From UBA11591 sp040220895 (GTDB lineage: Bacteria; Bacteroidota; Bacteroidia; Flavobacteriales_E; Vicingaceae), in contig JAVJVY010000022.1 in assembly GCA_040220895.1 (NCBI GenBank), forward strand, positions 1 to 64,000: a stretch of 64,000 nucleotides of DNA, read 5' to 3'. A program made the position numbers and the translations under genes. The notes under the pieces are model-generated. The model was not told where the DNA came from and searched no databases. It worked only from the letters and a program-made list of their open reading frames with translations. Below, piece after piece: positions 25,079 to 34,348 of the stretch (the first letter of the stretch is position 1; each line of letters starts with the position of its first letter).

Positions 25079-25848
25079 CTAAAAAGAATAACTAATGCCC
25101 AGCCCTGTGTTCAAGGTTAATAAGGTCATCCATTCCTGTGCATATTTAGACCCATCAACATACATGGTGACTCGAACAGACGTGGTGCCTTTAATATCGG
25201 GGGTGGACAGTTGAACATTTCCTCGGGCAATCAAAAGTGCTGCATTCACAAAAAGTGTTAATCGTTCGTTCAAGTGATAGTTAAAATCACTCGCCAATGA
25301 CACCCCGGGAATGATGCTTGAATTTCCAGGGATTAAAATCGCTTTTGTGGAATTGAAATTGATGTTAATCTGGTCGAAGATGTCCAAAGGGGTGTATTTA
25401 ACAACAAAAAACCAAGTCTGGCCTTAAGATTAAATCCAAAATATTCCTTCCTCAATATCTGAAAGTTAGGCCCAATAAAAAGTCCGGCTAATTTCAGGGG
25501 CGTACTGGACTTCACCGTGTATCTCTTGTTGGCCGCATAATTGCGATCGATTTCATTGATCAATTCTTCATATTTGCTGTCATTCTGAGGGAATGAATGG
25601 TACAGGAAGGAGCCTGAAAATCCAACTAAACGCATAGGGTTGGACTCAAAGGACAGCTCGGCATACCATCCCGATTTTGACATGCCCTGAAACGCTAGTT
25701 TCTCATGTTCCGCTCTTTCATCGTCGCCAAGAACCAAATCTCCTCCGGGAAATGAGGCACCAAAAGCAAGACTTACTTCTGCAGTACCCTGTGCAAAAAG
25801 CGTTTGATGGAAAATGAAAAATAAAAAGAGAACTGCGCTGCGAAGCAT
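25079..25848 (-). pseudogene. Outer-membrane beta-barrel gene with a frameshift
   Basis: The N-terminal part (ATG at 25848, 171 codons) has a signal peptide ending FAQG and barrel-like strands, but runs out of frame after LGFLLLNTP near 25390. The rest of the barrel continues in another frame (DIFDQININFNSTKA) to a terminal TGLGISYSF at 25079. One missing base in the ACACCCCTTTGG region explains both frames, giving a joined barrel of about 255 residues. It may be a real mutation or an assembly error in a homopolymer-rich spot. Confidence 0.6.
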
Positions 25849-26051
25849 CTATAAATATACCAAATCATTATAGGAACAGTTTTCTCTATTAATCTTTTAA
25901 AAAAGATTGACAGATGGTGTTGTCAAACAGATCCTTAGAGAGCATCATGAAAGTATGATCCACACTGCAACTACCGTCTTTATGCCGTCTTCAAATCAAT
26001 TAAATTGCAATATGAACCACCGCATTTCGTTGTAAACAAATACCTTTAAAA

Positions 26052-26774
26052 ATGCATCTTAAGAACGCGGCATTATCGCTGTTAGTCATTCAATCAATGA
26101 TGGGATTTTCCCAAGAGAATAAACTTGAATATTCTTTGGATTATTCCATTGGTTCAAGCTTTCGAAGAGTTGAAGGAAACAGTTTAATTCTTGCTTTCCG
26201 AGAGGCTGAAAGGCCGATAACAACCCAAGGCTTAAATTTACAAGTAAAGTATGGCCTGTCAGAAAGACTAGGATTTGTTTCCGGGCTGGGTTACAATCAA
26301 TATGGCGAAAAGTTAATCTACAATAACCTGACCTTTGGAAATATGATTGATCCTAGAATTGGTTTCGTTTATGATCCCACATCAACGTCGGTTCCAAATT
26401 CTTATGAATTGAAATATGTCTATCAATTTCTTACACTTCCACTATTAATGGACTACTCCATCATTAACAGTGAAAAATCAGGTTTAACTTTTCAAATTGG
26501 TGTGACCTTCAATTACCTGATTGGATCTAAATCTGTGACAAACATTGACTATTCCGATGGGTCAAAAGATCGCAATTCCGCGAATTATAGTTTTGACAGC
26601 AACGACTTGAATTTTGCCGGACTGTTGGGCATCTTTTACAAAAGGAAACTGGGCGAAAAGTTTTTTTTTAAAGTCGGACCCCAGGTTAATTATTTCTTTT
26701 CCTCAATTTCCGGATCGGACGCCATAGATCATTATCCGTACAGAACTTCAATAAATCTTGGGATTGGTTTTTAA
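26052..26774 (+). CDS. Outer-membrane beta-barrel protein (PorT-like)
   Basis: The 240-residue protein has a signal peptide ending GFSQE, then strand pairs typical of PorT/outer-membrane beta-barrel proteins of Bacteroidota (LNLQVKYGLSERLGFVSGLG, FFKVGPQVNYFFSS). It ends in Phe after INLGIGF. It is transcribed divergently from the frameshifted barrel gene; the 203-nt gap presumably holds both promoters. Confidence 0.7.
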   Translation: MHLKNAALSLLVIQSMMGFSQENKLEYSLDYSIGSSFRRVEGNSLILAFREAERPITTQGLNLQVKYGLSERLGFVSGLGYNQYGEKLIYNNLTFGNMIDPRIGFVYDPTSTSVPNSYELKYVYQFLTLPLLMDYSIINSEKSGLTFQIGVTFNYLIGSKSVTNIDYSDGSKDRNSANYSFDSNDLNFAGLLGIFYKRKLGEKFFFKVGPQVNYFFSSISGSDAIDHYPYRTSINLGIGF

Positions 26775-26862
26775 CCCTTATTACATCAATGCTTCTTCTG
26801 AATGCTCCAAGGGTCTTTGCACTTGCTGTGGTATCCCATCTAATTCTAACGCCCGGATAGCC

Positions 26863-27384
26863 ATGATGATGCGCTTCTTCATGGGTGTTTTTACGCTACT
26901 GATCTTTTCAGAAGCAGGTTCACAAAATTATTACATCATAGGGCACATCGTAGACTATGAAACCAACCGCCCTGTGCCCGGTGTTACCATTTATATGACC
27001 GGCAAGGATTCTGTTTTTTATATCATTGAAACCGATGAGCATGGGTATTTCAGAATGGACAACATCTATCAGACCACCTATGTTCTTCAGACCATAAAAA
27101 AAGGGTATACCCCAACCTGGCTCCATCAATTCGATCCGTTATGCCACTCGGGACTTGATTTAACACTTGAATTATGCAAAGGCAGCAGCTATACACCCAG
27201 ATATTATGGAAAAACAAAATGCCCATATGGACATGGCAAAGGCAAAGTAATTCCTATTCTGCATGGCATGCATGGTTTTGAAGACTCTCTCAAATCAAGC
27301 AAGGGCGAGGTGTACTTGGGAAGTGAGTCATTCAATCTATGTAAACCCGCGTGGTTGTGTGTGAAAGACAGCTTGAGATTTTGA
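26863..27384 (+). CDS. Secreted protein with carboxypeptidase-regulatory-like domain
   Basis: From the ATG at 26863 (173 residues) there is a signal peptide (MMMRFFMGVFTLLIFSEAGS) and then a CarboxypepD_reg-like domain (YYIIGHIVDYETNRPVPGVT, ETDEHGYFRMDNI). A Cys-containing tail with a GHGKGK segment follows. Such domains usually bind or mature surface proteins in Bacteroidota. An upstream in-frame GTG/ATG extension overlapping the previous gene lacks a signal peptide and is less likely. Confidence 0.6.
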   Translation: MMMRFFMGVFTLLIFSEAGSQNYYIIGHIVDYETNRPVPGVTIYMTGKDSVFYIIETDEHGYFRMDNIYQTTYVLQTIKKGYTPTWLHQFDPLCHSGLDLTLELCKGSSYTPRYYGKTKCPYGHGKGKVIPILHGMHGFEDSLKSSKGEVYLGSESFNLCKPAWLCVKDSLRF

Positions 27385-27494
27385 ATTAGCTGCCCCTATC
27401 TTGCTTGGATTAGAGAAACTTTCCTGAGGTGCAATACGGAGCATATAATGCATATTATTTTTTGTAACGATTAACTTCGTCTATCACAGTAAGT

Positions 27495-27938
27495 ATGTTA
27501 GCCATGAAATCAAAAGAACTAATCAGAAAAGGAGCAGGTGAAAATTACAATTACGCTCAGGATCACTGCTTTGTAAAGCTTTCTTCGCGCCACACGAATG
27601 GAGAATTATGCGTTATTGAAGATACCTTGAAGCCCGGATTCCACTTGAAACGACACCACCACAAAATAATGACCGAGGTATTCTATATGCTCGAGGGAAG
27701 GCTCAAACTTATTTTTGATGACGAAACCATTGTTCTTAATGAAGGAGATACCATCACCGTTCCGCCTAGCATTTGGCACGAAGCGCGGTGCGCGGAAGGC
27801 GGAAAAATGCTCACCATATTCAAGAATGGCGAATTTGACAATTTTTTAGAGCAGCTTTCTACCATGAACGACGAGCAATTTAGCAATGCAGCATTCATGA
27901 AATCCTTTTCTGAAACATTTGACATTTACGAAGAATAA
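27495..27938 (+). CDS. Cupin-domain protein
   Basis: The 147-residue single cupin has motif 1 around LKRHHHKIMTEVFYMLEG and motif 2 GDTITVPPSIWHEARC. It has the expected His and Glu residues for metal binding. The tail (about 105-147) is helical. No pathway partner is next to it, and the reaction is unknown. ATG 27504 is an alternative start. Confidence 0.75.
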   Translation: MLAMKSKELIRKGAGENYNYAQDHCFVKLSSRHTNGELCVIEDTLKPGFHLKRHHHKIMTEVFYMLEGRLKLIFDDETIVLNEGDTITVPPSIWHEARCAEGGKMLTIFKNGEFDNFLEQLSTMNDEQFSNAAFMKSFSETFDIYEE

Positions 27939-27964
27939 AAAGGTATCAGAAACACCTTCGGGGC

Positions 27965-28200
27965 ATGAATAGGCCTTTTAGCCATAAGAACATAACCATT
28001 GTCGAAAAAACCAAAGCTGTGTTAAAATCTAATCGCTTTATTCTATCCATTCCTTTACTGCTGGTTTTTGTCTCGTGCAAGGTCGGGCGATTTGTGGCCT
28101 ATAATTTTGCAGACATCAATGACCATAAAAAATTCCCGGCCCGAACCATTGAAAACGACGGGACCAAATTCCACTTCGGTGAAACCGAAAAAGGAAAAGT
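27965..28200 (+). pseudogene. 5' remnant of a serine hydrolase-like gene, cut by a deletion
   Basis: The ATG at 27965 opens a frame with a lipoprotein-like leader (LLLVFVSC) followed by KVGRFVAYNFADINDHKKFP, the usual opening of Bacteroidota class C beta-lactamase-like serine hydrolases. Coding similarity stops near 28195, where the sequence changes into the middle of an unrelated YitT-like gene. The frame ends at 28216 after foreign codons. The catalytic part is absent. Confidence 0.5.
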
Positions 28201-28710
28201 GCCGGTATTGGAATAACCATAAAAAACGGCGCCGTTTTAGATGGCTCAGAAATACTTGGTATTGCTATCAATAATCGTTTTGGAATAAGCATTGGTAAGG
28301 TGATACTGCTATTTAATATTGTACTTTTTACCATAACTGCTTTTTTAGTATCCATTGAAGTTTCCATGTATTCCATTCTGACTTTCCTTGTCACAGCTAA
28401 GGTGATTGACCTCATGATTGAAGGCTTTGAAGATTATGTTGGACTGATGATAGTTTCTGAAAAAGCCGCTGAAATTGAAACGCTCCTGATCAAAGAGATA
28501 GGCATAGGCCTTACGACCTATAAGGGATCGAAAGGTTATGGCCAAAGGGGGCAAATAGTACATGAAGAAATCATCCATACGGTGATTAACCGAATTGAAA
28601 TAAACAGGACCTATCGATTAATTGAACAAATGGATGAAAGGGCATTCATCATTGAATTTGATGTGAACAATGTGAAAGGTGGCATCCTTAAAAAATACCT
28701 AAGTAGATAA
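28198..28710 (+). pseudogene. 3' remnant of a YitT-family membrane protein
   Basis: In one frame from 28198 to TAA 28708 the sequence reads SAGIGITIKNGAVLDG, membrane helices, then GLTTYKGSKGYGQRG and VINRIEINR. This matches the second half of YitT proteins (DUF161 plus the DUF2179 tail). About the first half is missing. An open stretch from 28300 (TTG/ATT region) gives 136 residues but lacks a convincing start. It abuts the serine-hydrolase remnant, so one deletion joined the two. Confidence 0.55.
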
Positions 28711-28865
28711 GGAATAACTTCCATTGCGTTTTGAACATTTGCAAGTTGGGATTCTTAATTCTAATACCTAGAATCAGTCCAAATTTGAATAAATGCCTTT
28801 ACTTATTTAGAAAGTGAGGCCCGGATAAAAGAAGAAACAAGAAGTAGCTAGAAGATTCAACTATT

Positions 28866-29504
28866 TTGAAAACTGAAGTAGATCAATTTCTGCACAATGC
28901 ACAGAAATGGGGCCAGGAGATGCAGCTTTTAAGGTCCATCGCGCTGGATTGCATGCTGACAGAGGAATTCAAATGGCGCCAACCTTGCTATACTTTTCAA
29001 AACAAGAACATTCTTATAATTAGCGGCTTTAAGGCGTACTGCGCCCTAAATTTTTTTAAAGGTTCCTTATTGCCGGACGAGCAAGGGTTAATGGTTGCCC
29101 CCGGCAAGAATAGTCAGTCGGGTCGTCAGATTAGATTTACCGACGCAGATGAGATTCTACGAAAAAAAGACATCCTGAAAAGTTACATCTATGAAGCAAT
29201 CGAAATAGAAAAAGCGGGCAAATGCGTGTCTTTTAAAAAAGCTAGCACTTATACCGTGCCCGCCGAGCTGCAGGAAATGCTGGACAAGAACAAAACACTT
29301 CGTACTGCATTCAATGCGCTGACACCGGGACGTCAAAAAGGATACTACCTCTTTATTGCTGCAGCTAAACAATCCAGCACCCGAAAGGCAAGGATCGAAA
29401 AAAACGTACAGCGCATTCTAAGCGGGAAAGGATTGAACGATTGCGTCTGTGGCTTATCTAAAAAATACCCGAGTTGCGATGGCTCACATAAGTTCCTAGC
29501 ATAG
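28866..29504 (+). CDS. YdeI-family (DUF1801-like) protein with C-terminal CDGSH motif
   Basis: The 212-residue protein (TTG start) has an N-terminal DUF1801/YdeI domain (EEFKWRQPCYTFQNKNILII) and a YdeI C-terminal helix pair (LTPGRQKGYYLFIAAAKQSS..RIEKNVQRI). Its last 20 residues form a complete CDGSH signature, C-V-C-G-L-S-x3-P-S-C-D-G-S-H, which binds a [2Fe-2S] cluster in mitoNEET-type proteins. The function of the combination is unknown, possibly redox sensing. A terminator follows. Confidence 0.7.
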   Translation: MKTEVDQFLHNAQKWGQEMQLLRSIALDCMLTEEFKWRQPCYTFQNKNILIISGFKAYCALNFFKGSLLPDEQGLMVAPGKNSQSGRQIRFTDADEILRKKDILKSYIYEAIEIEKAGKCVSFKKASTYTVPAELQEMLDKNKTLRTAFNALTPGRQKGYYLFIAAAKQSSTRKARIEKNVQRILSGKGLNDCVCGLSKKYPSCDGSHKFLA

Positions 29505-29522
29505 TTTGATCCTTAGATTCCA

Positions 29523-29555
29523 AAAAAAGACCAGCCTCGAGGGCTGGTTCTTTTC
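29523..29555. terminator. Bidirectional rho-independent terminator
   Basis: Stem ACCAGCC (29530-29536) and GGCTGGT (29542-29548) is flanked by an A-run (29522-29528) and a T-rich run (29548-29554). It lies between the convergent YdeI-like and katG genes and can serve both strands. Confidence 0.75.
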
Positions 29556-29611
29556 ATTACCTTTTTTCTCTGGCGCTAAGCCACATGAGTTAGTCAGGTT
29601 GACTTTAACGC

Positions 29612-31882
29612 TTAATGATAGATCAAGTCAAATCGATCGAGCTTCATGACTTTATCCCAGGCAGCCACAAAATCCTTGACGAATTTCTCTTTAGAATCAC
29701 TGCTGGCATAGACTTCTGACAGGGCCCTGAGTTCTGAATTTGAACCGAAGATCAAGTCTGCTCTGGTAGCTGAATACTTTACCTCACCCGTTTTTCTATC
29801 AACTCCCTCAAAGGTTTCCTTGGTATCTGAAGTTGCCTTCCACTCGGTACTCATGTCTAATAAATGCACAAAAAAGTCATTGGTCAATGCATCCTGACCG
29901 GAGGTGAAAATGCCGTGATCTGATCCATCGTAATTGGTGCGGAGTGTGCGCATTCCCCCTACTAATACCGTCATTTCAGGAGCAGTTAGTCCGAGAAGTT
30001 GCGCCTTGTCCAGAAGTAACTCTTCGGTTGAAATGGTGTAACGGGTTTTTAAATAGTTACGGAATCCGTCGGCCATGGGCTCTAACAAGTTAACCGAGGC
30101 CACGTCTGTTTGATCTTGAGTGGCATCTGTACGACCGGGAATAAAGGGCACTTTTGTAGGGTAACCTGCGTTTTCTGCCGCTTTTTCCACAGCAGCATCA
30201 CCGGCCAGTACGATCAAATCGGCCATTGAAACTTGCTTATTGCCAGAAGTTGCATTGAAGTCGCTTTGAATTTTTTCCAGCGCATTAAGCACCTTTGCTA
30301 ATTGCGTTGGATTATTCACTTCCCAGTCCTTCTGCGGGGCAAGGCGAATTCTGGCGCCATTTGCTCCTCCCCTTCGATCGGATTCGCGGTAGGTTGAAGC
30401 CGAGGCCCAGGCTGTGCTAACCAGCTCGCTGATGGTCAAACCAGAACCCAGAATGGTGGACTTCAGCGCAGCAATGTCCTTTTCGTTGATCAATTCATGA
30501 TCGAGTGCAGGGATCGGATCTTGCCAGATCAAGTCTTCGGTTGGAGCCTCGGGACCTAAGTAAGTGGATCTTGGACCCATGTCTCGGTGCGTTAATTTAA
30601 ACCAGGCACGGGCAAAGGCATCGTTGAACAATTCCGGATCTTTGTAAAATTCCCTTGATATCTTTTCATACTCCGGATCGAATCGCAACGAAAGATCAGT
30701 AGTAAGCATGGTAGGTTTGTGCTGTTTTTCGGGATCGAAAGCGTCAGGCACCATTAGTTTGGGATCTTTGGCCACCCATTGGTGAGCACCGGCGGGACTT
30801 TTGGTCAACTCCCATTCATTCTCGAACAAGTTGAAGAAATACATTTGACTCCATTGTGCCGGGGTTTGCGTCCAGATAACTTCAAGCCCTGAGGTGATGG
30901 CATCAGCACCCTTACCCGATTTATAATCGCTCTTCCAGCCAAGTCCTTGTTCTTCGATGTCCGCTGCTTCCGGCTCCGGGCCGACGTGAGATGCGGGGCC
31001 GGCACCGTGGGTTTTACCCAAGGTATGCCCTCCGGCGATCAATGCCACGGTTTCTTCGTCATTCATTCCCATTCTTCCAAAAGTTTCGCGAATATCATTT
31101 GCTGCTAATACTGGATCAGGATTTCCATTTGGTCCTTCAGGGTTGACATAGATCAAACCCATTTGAACCGCAGCCAAAGGATTCTCCAAATCTCGGTCAG
31201 CTGAATAACGCTCGCCATCGTCAAGCCACTTGCGTTCAGCACCCCAATAAACGTCCATTTCAGGTTCCCAAACGTCTTCTCTACCCCCGGCAAAACCAAA
31301 GGTCTTGAAGCCCATGTCTTCAAGTGCAACATTTCCGGTCAAGATCATTAGGTCAGCCCAGGAGATCTTATTTCCGTACTTCTGCTTTATTGGCCAGATA
31401 AGTCGCCTCGCCTTGTCTAAATTGGCATTGTCCGGCCAGCTGTTGATAGGTGCAAAGCGCTGTTGACCCGATCGCGAGCCTCCGCGACCGTCACCTGTAC
31501 GGTAGGTGCCCGCACTGTGCCATGCCATTCTGATGAATAATCCGCCGTAGTGGCCGTAATCAGCGGGCCACCAATCCTGTGATTCGGTTAGTACTTTTCT
31601 TATGTCCTCTTTGAGGGCGTTGTAGTCAAGGCTGTTGAATGCATCTATGTAATTAAAGTCCTCGGCCATCGGATCAGATAGGGAAGAATGTTGTCTTAGT
31701 AAACTCAAATTCAACTGCTTAGGCCACCAATCACTGTTTTGAGTTGCAATTGCATTCGACCTACTTTTCCATGTAGCTCCGCTTTGGCCATCGGTTTCCA
31801 TCTCTTTTGGCCCCTTCTGCTGGCAAGCTGAAATCAATACAACTATTAACAATATAAACGAATAATTCATTAGACTTTTCAT
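29612..31882 (-). CDS. katG: Catalase-peroxidase KatG with lipoprotein signal
   Basis: The bifunctional haem catalase-peroxidase breaks down H2O2. From the ATG at 31882 it has 756 residues. Both KatG halves are present: the active N-terminal half with distal RMAWHSAG (Arg, Trp, His), the Tyr of YVNPEGPNG for the Met-Tyr-Trp crosslink, and proximal-side IAGGHTLGKTHG; and the non-haem C-terminal half (RLAPQKDWEVN, DLIVLAGDAAVEKA). Unusually, the start MKSLMNYSFILLIVVLISAC is a lipoprotein signal, so the enzyme should be anchored in the periplasm or outer membrane, whereas KatG is normally cytoplasmic. It diverges from the acetolactate decarboxylase gene. Confidence 0.93.
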   Translation of the reverse strand: MKSLMNYSFILLIVVLISACQQKGPKEMETDGQSGATWKSRSNAIATQNSDWWPKQLNLSLLRQHSSLSDPMAEDFNYIDAFNSLDYNALKEDIRKVLTESQDWWPADYGHYGGLFIRMAWHSAGTYRTGDGRGGSRSGQQRFAPINSWPDNANLDKARRLIWPIKQKYGNKISWADLMILTGNVALEDMGFKTFGFAGGREDVWEPEMDVYWGAERKWLDDGERYSADRDLENPLAAVQMGLIYVNPEGPNGNPDPVLAANDIRETFGRMGMNDEETVALIAGGHTLGKTHGAGPASHVGPEPEAADIEEQGLGWKSDYKSGKGADAITSGLEVIWTQTPAQWSQMYFFNLFENEWELTKSPAGAHQWVAKDPKLMVPDAFDPEKQHKPTMLTTDLSLRFDPEYEKISREFYKDPELFNDAFARAWFKLTHRDMGPRSTYLGPEAPTEDLIWQDPIPALDHELINEKDIAALKSTILGSGLTISELVSTAWASASTYRESDRRGGANGARIRLAPQKDWEVNNPTQLAKVLNALEKIQSDFNATSGNKQVSMADLIVLAGDAAVEKAAENAGYPTKVPFIPGRTDATQDQTDVASVNLLEPMADGFRNYLKTRYTISTEELLLDKAQLLGLTAPEMTVLVGGMRTLRTNYDGSDHGIFTSGQDALTNDFFVHLLDMSTEWKATSDTKETFEGVDRKTGEVKYSATRADLIFGSNSELRALSEVYASSDSKEKFVKDFVAAWDKVMKLDRFDLIYH

Positions 31883-31934
31883 GTGTGTTTCTTTAGATAT
31901 CTGCAAATTTACTGCTTAAGCGCTATTTTTCCAT

Positions 31935-32717
31935 TTGAGAACGCATTATAATTTTTATACCCGTATAAATTTGAATTATAATAAGTCTAAAATTCGAGCA
32001 CAGACGGTCGTCTTCTGTTGCATGTTCTACTGCCAGGTTCTTTCTGAATCGATCGCTCAAAAGAGGGATATCATGACAACAGATCCCGAAGTTCATGTTG
32101 TAGGGGCCATGCAGAATGTCATGTGGAAAGGGCAATTGGGAGGCGTAATTTCACTTGACACCCTATTGCCAAGAAAAGGCCTATACGGTCTTGGGCCAGT
32201 CAGTTATCTGAGGGGTGAAATCCTGATCAATAATGGACAGGCCTATCGTACGGAAGTCATTCCAGATTCTAGCATGGTTGTGGAGAAAACCTTCAAAACT
32301 TCGGCGCCCTTTTTTGTCTATGCCAATGTGGAGAAATGGCGCGAAATAGCATTGCCACTAAATGTGAAAAATATCGGAGACCTTGAAGAGTTTATAGATC
32401 GTATTTCACAACACAACAATAGACCATTTGCATTCAAGCTGTTCGGCACTATTTCAAGCGGACTGATCCATGTTCAGAATTTACCGCCGGGAAGTCAGGT
32501 TTCGTCACCAAAAGAAGCCCATCAAGGACAAGTGGACTTCAATTTAAAAAGAGTGCATGTTGAGATTATTGGATTTTTTTCAACAGAACACCAGGGAATA
32601 TTCACCCATCACGATTCGTATTTACACATGCACCTGATCACAAAGAATGAATGTCAAATGGGACATCTTGATGAAGTTGAATTTGAGAAAATGGTGTTAA
32701 GCTTACCCACGAGGTAA
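31935..32717 (+). CDS. Alpha-acetolactate decarboxylase
   Basis: It converts acetolactate to acetoin. The family motifs are GLGPVSYLRGEILINNGQAY in the centre and a C-terminal metal site with FTHHDSYLHMHLI and GHLDEVEF; the HxH and a later His are the expected zinc ligands. The ORF opens with a TTG at 31935 (260 residues). ATG at 32022 or 32073 are possible starts. The hydrophobic stretch at residues 24-40 could be a secretion signal. No acetolactate synthase gene is adjacent. Confidence 0.8.
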   Translation: MRTHYNFYTRINLNYNKSKIRAQTVVFCCMFYCQVLSESIAQKRDIMTTDPEVHVVGAMQNVMWKGQLGGVISLDTLLPRKGLYGLGPVSYLRGEILINNGQAYRTEVIPDSSMVVEKTFKTSAPFFVYANVEKWREIALPLNVKNIGDLEEFIDRISQHNNRPFAFKLFGTISSGLIHVQNLPPGSQVSSPKEAHQGQVDFNLKRVHVEIIGFFSTEHQGIFTHHDSYLHMHLITKNECQMGHLDEVEFEKMVLSLPTR

Positions 32718-32872
32718 GTCATCTAAACCTTCAGAAGGTAACTTAAATCATTGAATGTCCTGAGGGAATATTGTATTTTTAGAACGACTGTGGAACCAAG
32801 AAATGACTTACAAGAATCAAAGGTTAATTGGTAATTCGTTACATGACCTTTTAAAATTAGATACGGGCAGTT

Positions 32873-33103
32873 ATGAAAACAATGACATGTAAACAACTTG
32901 GCGGTGCTTGTGACCTTGAATTTCGGGCCGAGACCTTCGAAGAAATGAAAGACTTAAGTAAGAAACACGGCATGGAAATGTTCGGTAAACTAGATCAGCC
33001 ACACATTGCCGCAATGAATGAAATGTATAAACTCCTTTCTATTCCGGGAGCAATGGAATCCTGGATGGAAGAAAAGCGCAAAGAATTTGATGCCCTTCCC
33101 TGA
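32873..33103 (+). CDS. DUF1059-like small protein
   Basis: The 76-residue protein opens MKTMTCKQLGGACDLEF, typical of DUF1059, with the conserved TFEEMKDLSKKHGMEMF. The two Cys residues (6 and 13) are the family's hallmark. No function has been established. It sits 21 nt upstream of the DUF1697 gene and may be co-transcribed with it. Confidence 0.75.
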   Translation: MKTMTCKQLGGACDLEFRAETFEEMKDLSKKHGMEMFGKLDQPHIAAMNEMYKLLSIPGAMESWMEEKRKEFDALP

Positions 33104-33124
33104 AATTATTTCAAGAATAACGCA

Positions 33125-33670
33125 ATGAACTTTTCCTACACAGCATTCTTGCGAGGAATTAATGTCGGTGGACATCACAAGGTTCCAATGCAGGAGCTAA
33201 AAAAGCAACTGGAATCCTTGAAATTCCAAAATGTTACAACCTTGTTGAATTCGGGTAATGTCCTTTTTGAGGCCTCGATCAACGATACCCGACAGCTCGA
33301 ACAAACCATATCTGTTCAACTGGAAGGTGCTTTTGGTTTTCCGATTCCTACAATGGTCATACCCTCAGAAATGATACACAAGCTCATTATTGACCAACCC
33401 TTTAAAATGCATGAACTGACCAAAGACAAGCGATTTTACATTTCTTTTCTTCGCGGCGAGGAAAGCACTGACTTGAACTTGCCTAGGAAAAGCGAGGATA
33501 ATTCCTACCAAATCATAGAAAAACGCAACAGGTGCATCTTAAGTGTTCTAGATCTTTCAATTTCGGGCAGTCCAGAAGCAATGGCGTCCCTAGAACGAAT
33601 CTTTGGCAAAGACGTCACTACCCGCAATTGGAATACCATTGAGAGAATTGGAAAAAAACTTTCTGACTAG
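33125..33670 (+). CDS. DUF1697 family protein
   Basis: The 181-residue protein begins YTAFLRGINVGGHHKVPMQE and has TLLNSGNVLFEA, both diagnostic of DUF1697. It is cytoplasmic, without signal peptide or TM segment. Biochemical function unknown. The downstream RibD-like gene starts 56 nt later on the same strand. Confidence 0.8.
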   Translation: MNFSYTAFLRGINVGGHHKVPMQELKKQLESLKFQNVTTLLNSGNVLFEASINDTRQLEQTISVQLEGAFGFPIPTMVIPSEMIHKLIIDQPFKMHELTKDKRFYISFLRGEESTDLNLPRKSEDNSYQIIEKRNRCILSVLDLSISGSPEAMASLERIFGKDVTTRNWNTIERIGKKLSD

Positions 33671-33726
33671 CTTTGATGGTGCATTGGTTGATTTAGAAAT
33701 TCATGATTTAATCAACAAATAGTTTG

Positions 33727-34263
33727 ATGTCTGATAGAAAAGTAATGCTGTATATAAGCATGAGCCTGGACGGCTATATCGCTAGCAAAGATGACGACCT
33801 TTCATGGCTATCGGTGGTAGAAAGCAAGAATGAAGATTATGGTTATGCGGAATTCAATGAAAAAGTGGACACTTACATTGTTGGTAAAAAAACCTACGAC
33901 GTCATATTAAAATTGACCGGTGGAGTATTTCCCCAGGCTGAAATACACGACTGCTATGTCATTACCAGGCAAAAGATCGAAAATACCAATGGTGTCACTT
34001 TTTACAATGGAGAATTAAAGGAATTGATTGAAACCATCAGAAAAAAACCTGGAAAACATATTTATTGCGATGGCGGAGCTCAGATCGTAAAGCTTTTAAT
34101 GGAACAAAATCTCATCGACGAATACATTATCTCTATCATACCCATTGTTCTTGGTGATGGCAAGCGCCTGTTTATCGGTCAGACTCCAAGGTTAACATTA
34201 CGGGCGAAAGCTACCAAACAATACTCCTCTGGCTTGGTGCAGTTGTTTTATGAGCGAGTATAA
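33727..34263 (+). CDS. Dihydrofolate reductase family protein (RibD C-terminal type)
   Basis: The 178-residue protein has VMLYISMSLDGYIASKDDDL at the N-terminus, YIVGKKTYDVI, IYCDGGAQIVKLLMEQNLIDE and IPIVLGDGKRLF. These are the standard marks of the RibD_C/YyaP group that binds NADPH. It likely reduces a pterin- or pyrimidine-like substrate; no riboflavin genes are nearby. ATG 33727 is preferred to TTG 33724. Confidence 0.85.
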   Translation: MSDRKVMLYISMSLDGYIASKDDDLSWLSVVESKNEDYGYAEFNEKVDTYIVGKKTYDVILKLTGGVFPQAEIHDCYVITRQKIENTNGVTFYNGELKELIETIRKKPGKHIYCDGGAQIVKLLMEQNLIDEYIISIIPIVLGDGKRLFIGQTPRLTLRAKATKQYSSGLVQLFYERV

Positions 34264-34348
34264 ACTAACGCGCATACCATGAAGAAACATCCTCTTTTGT
34301 TGCTAGATTTGAAGAATATTCATCTTTACTCGACCATGATTTGTTGAC

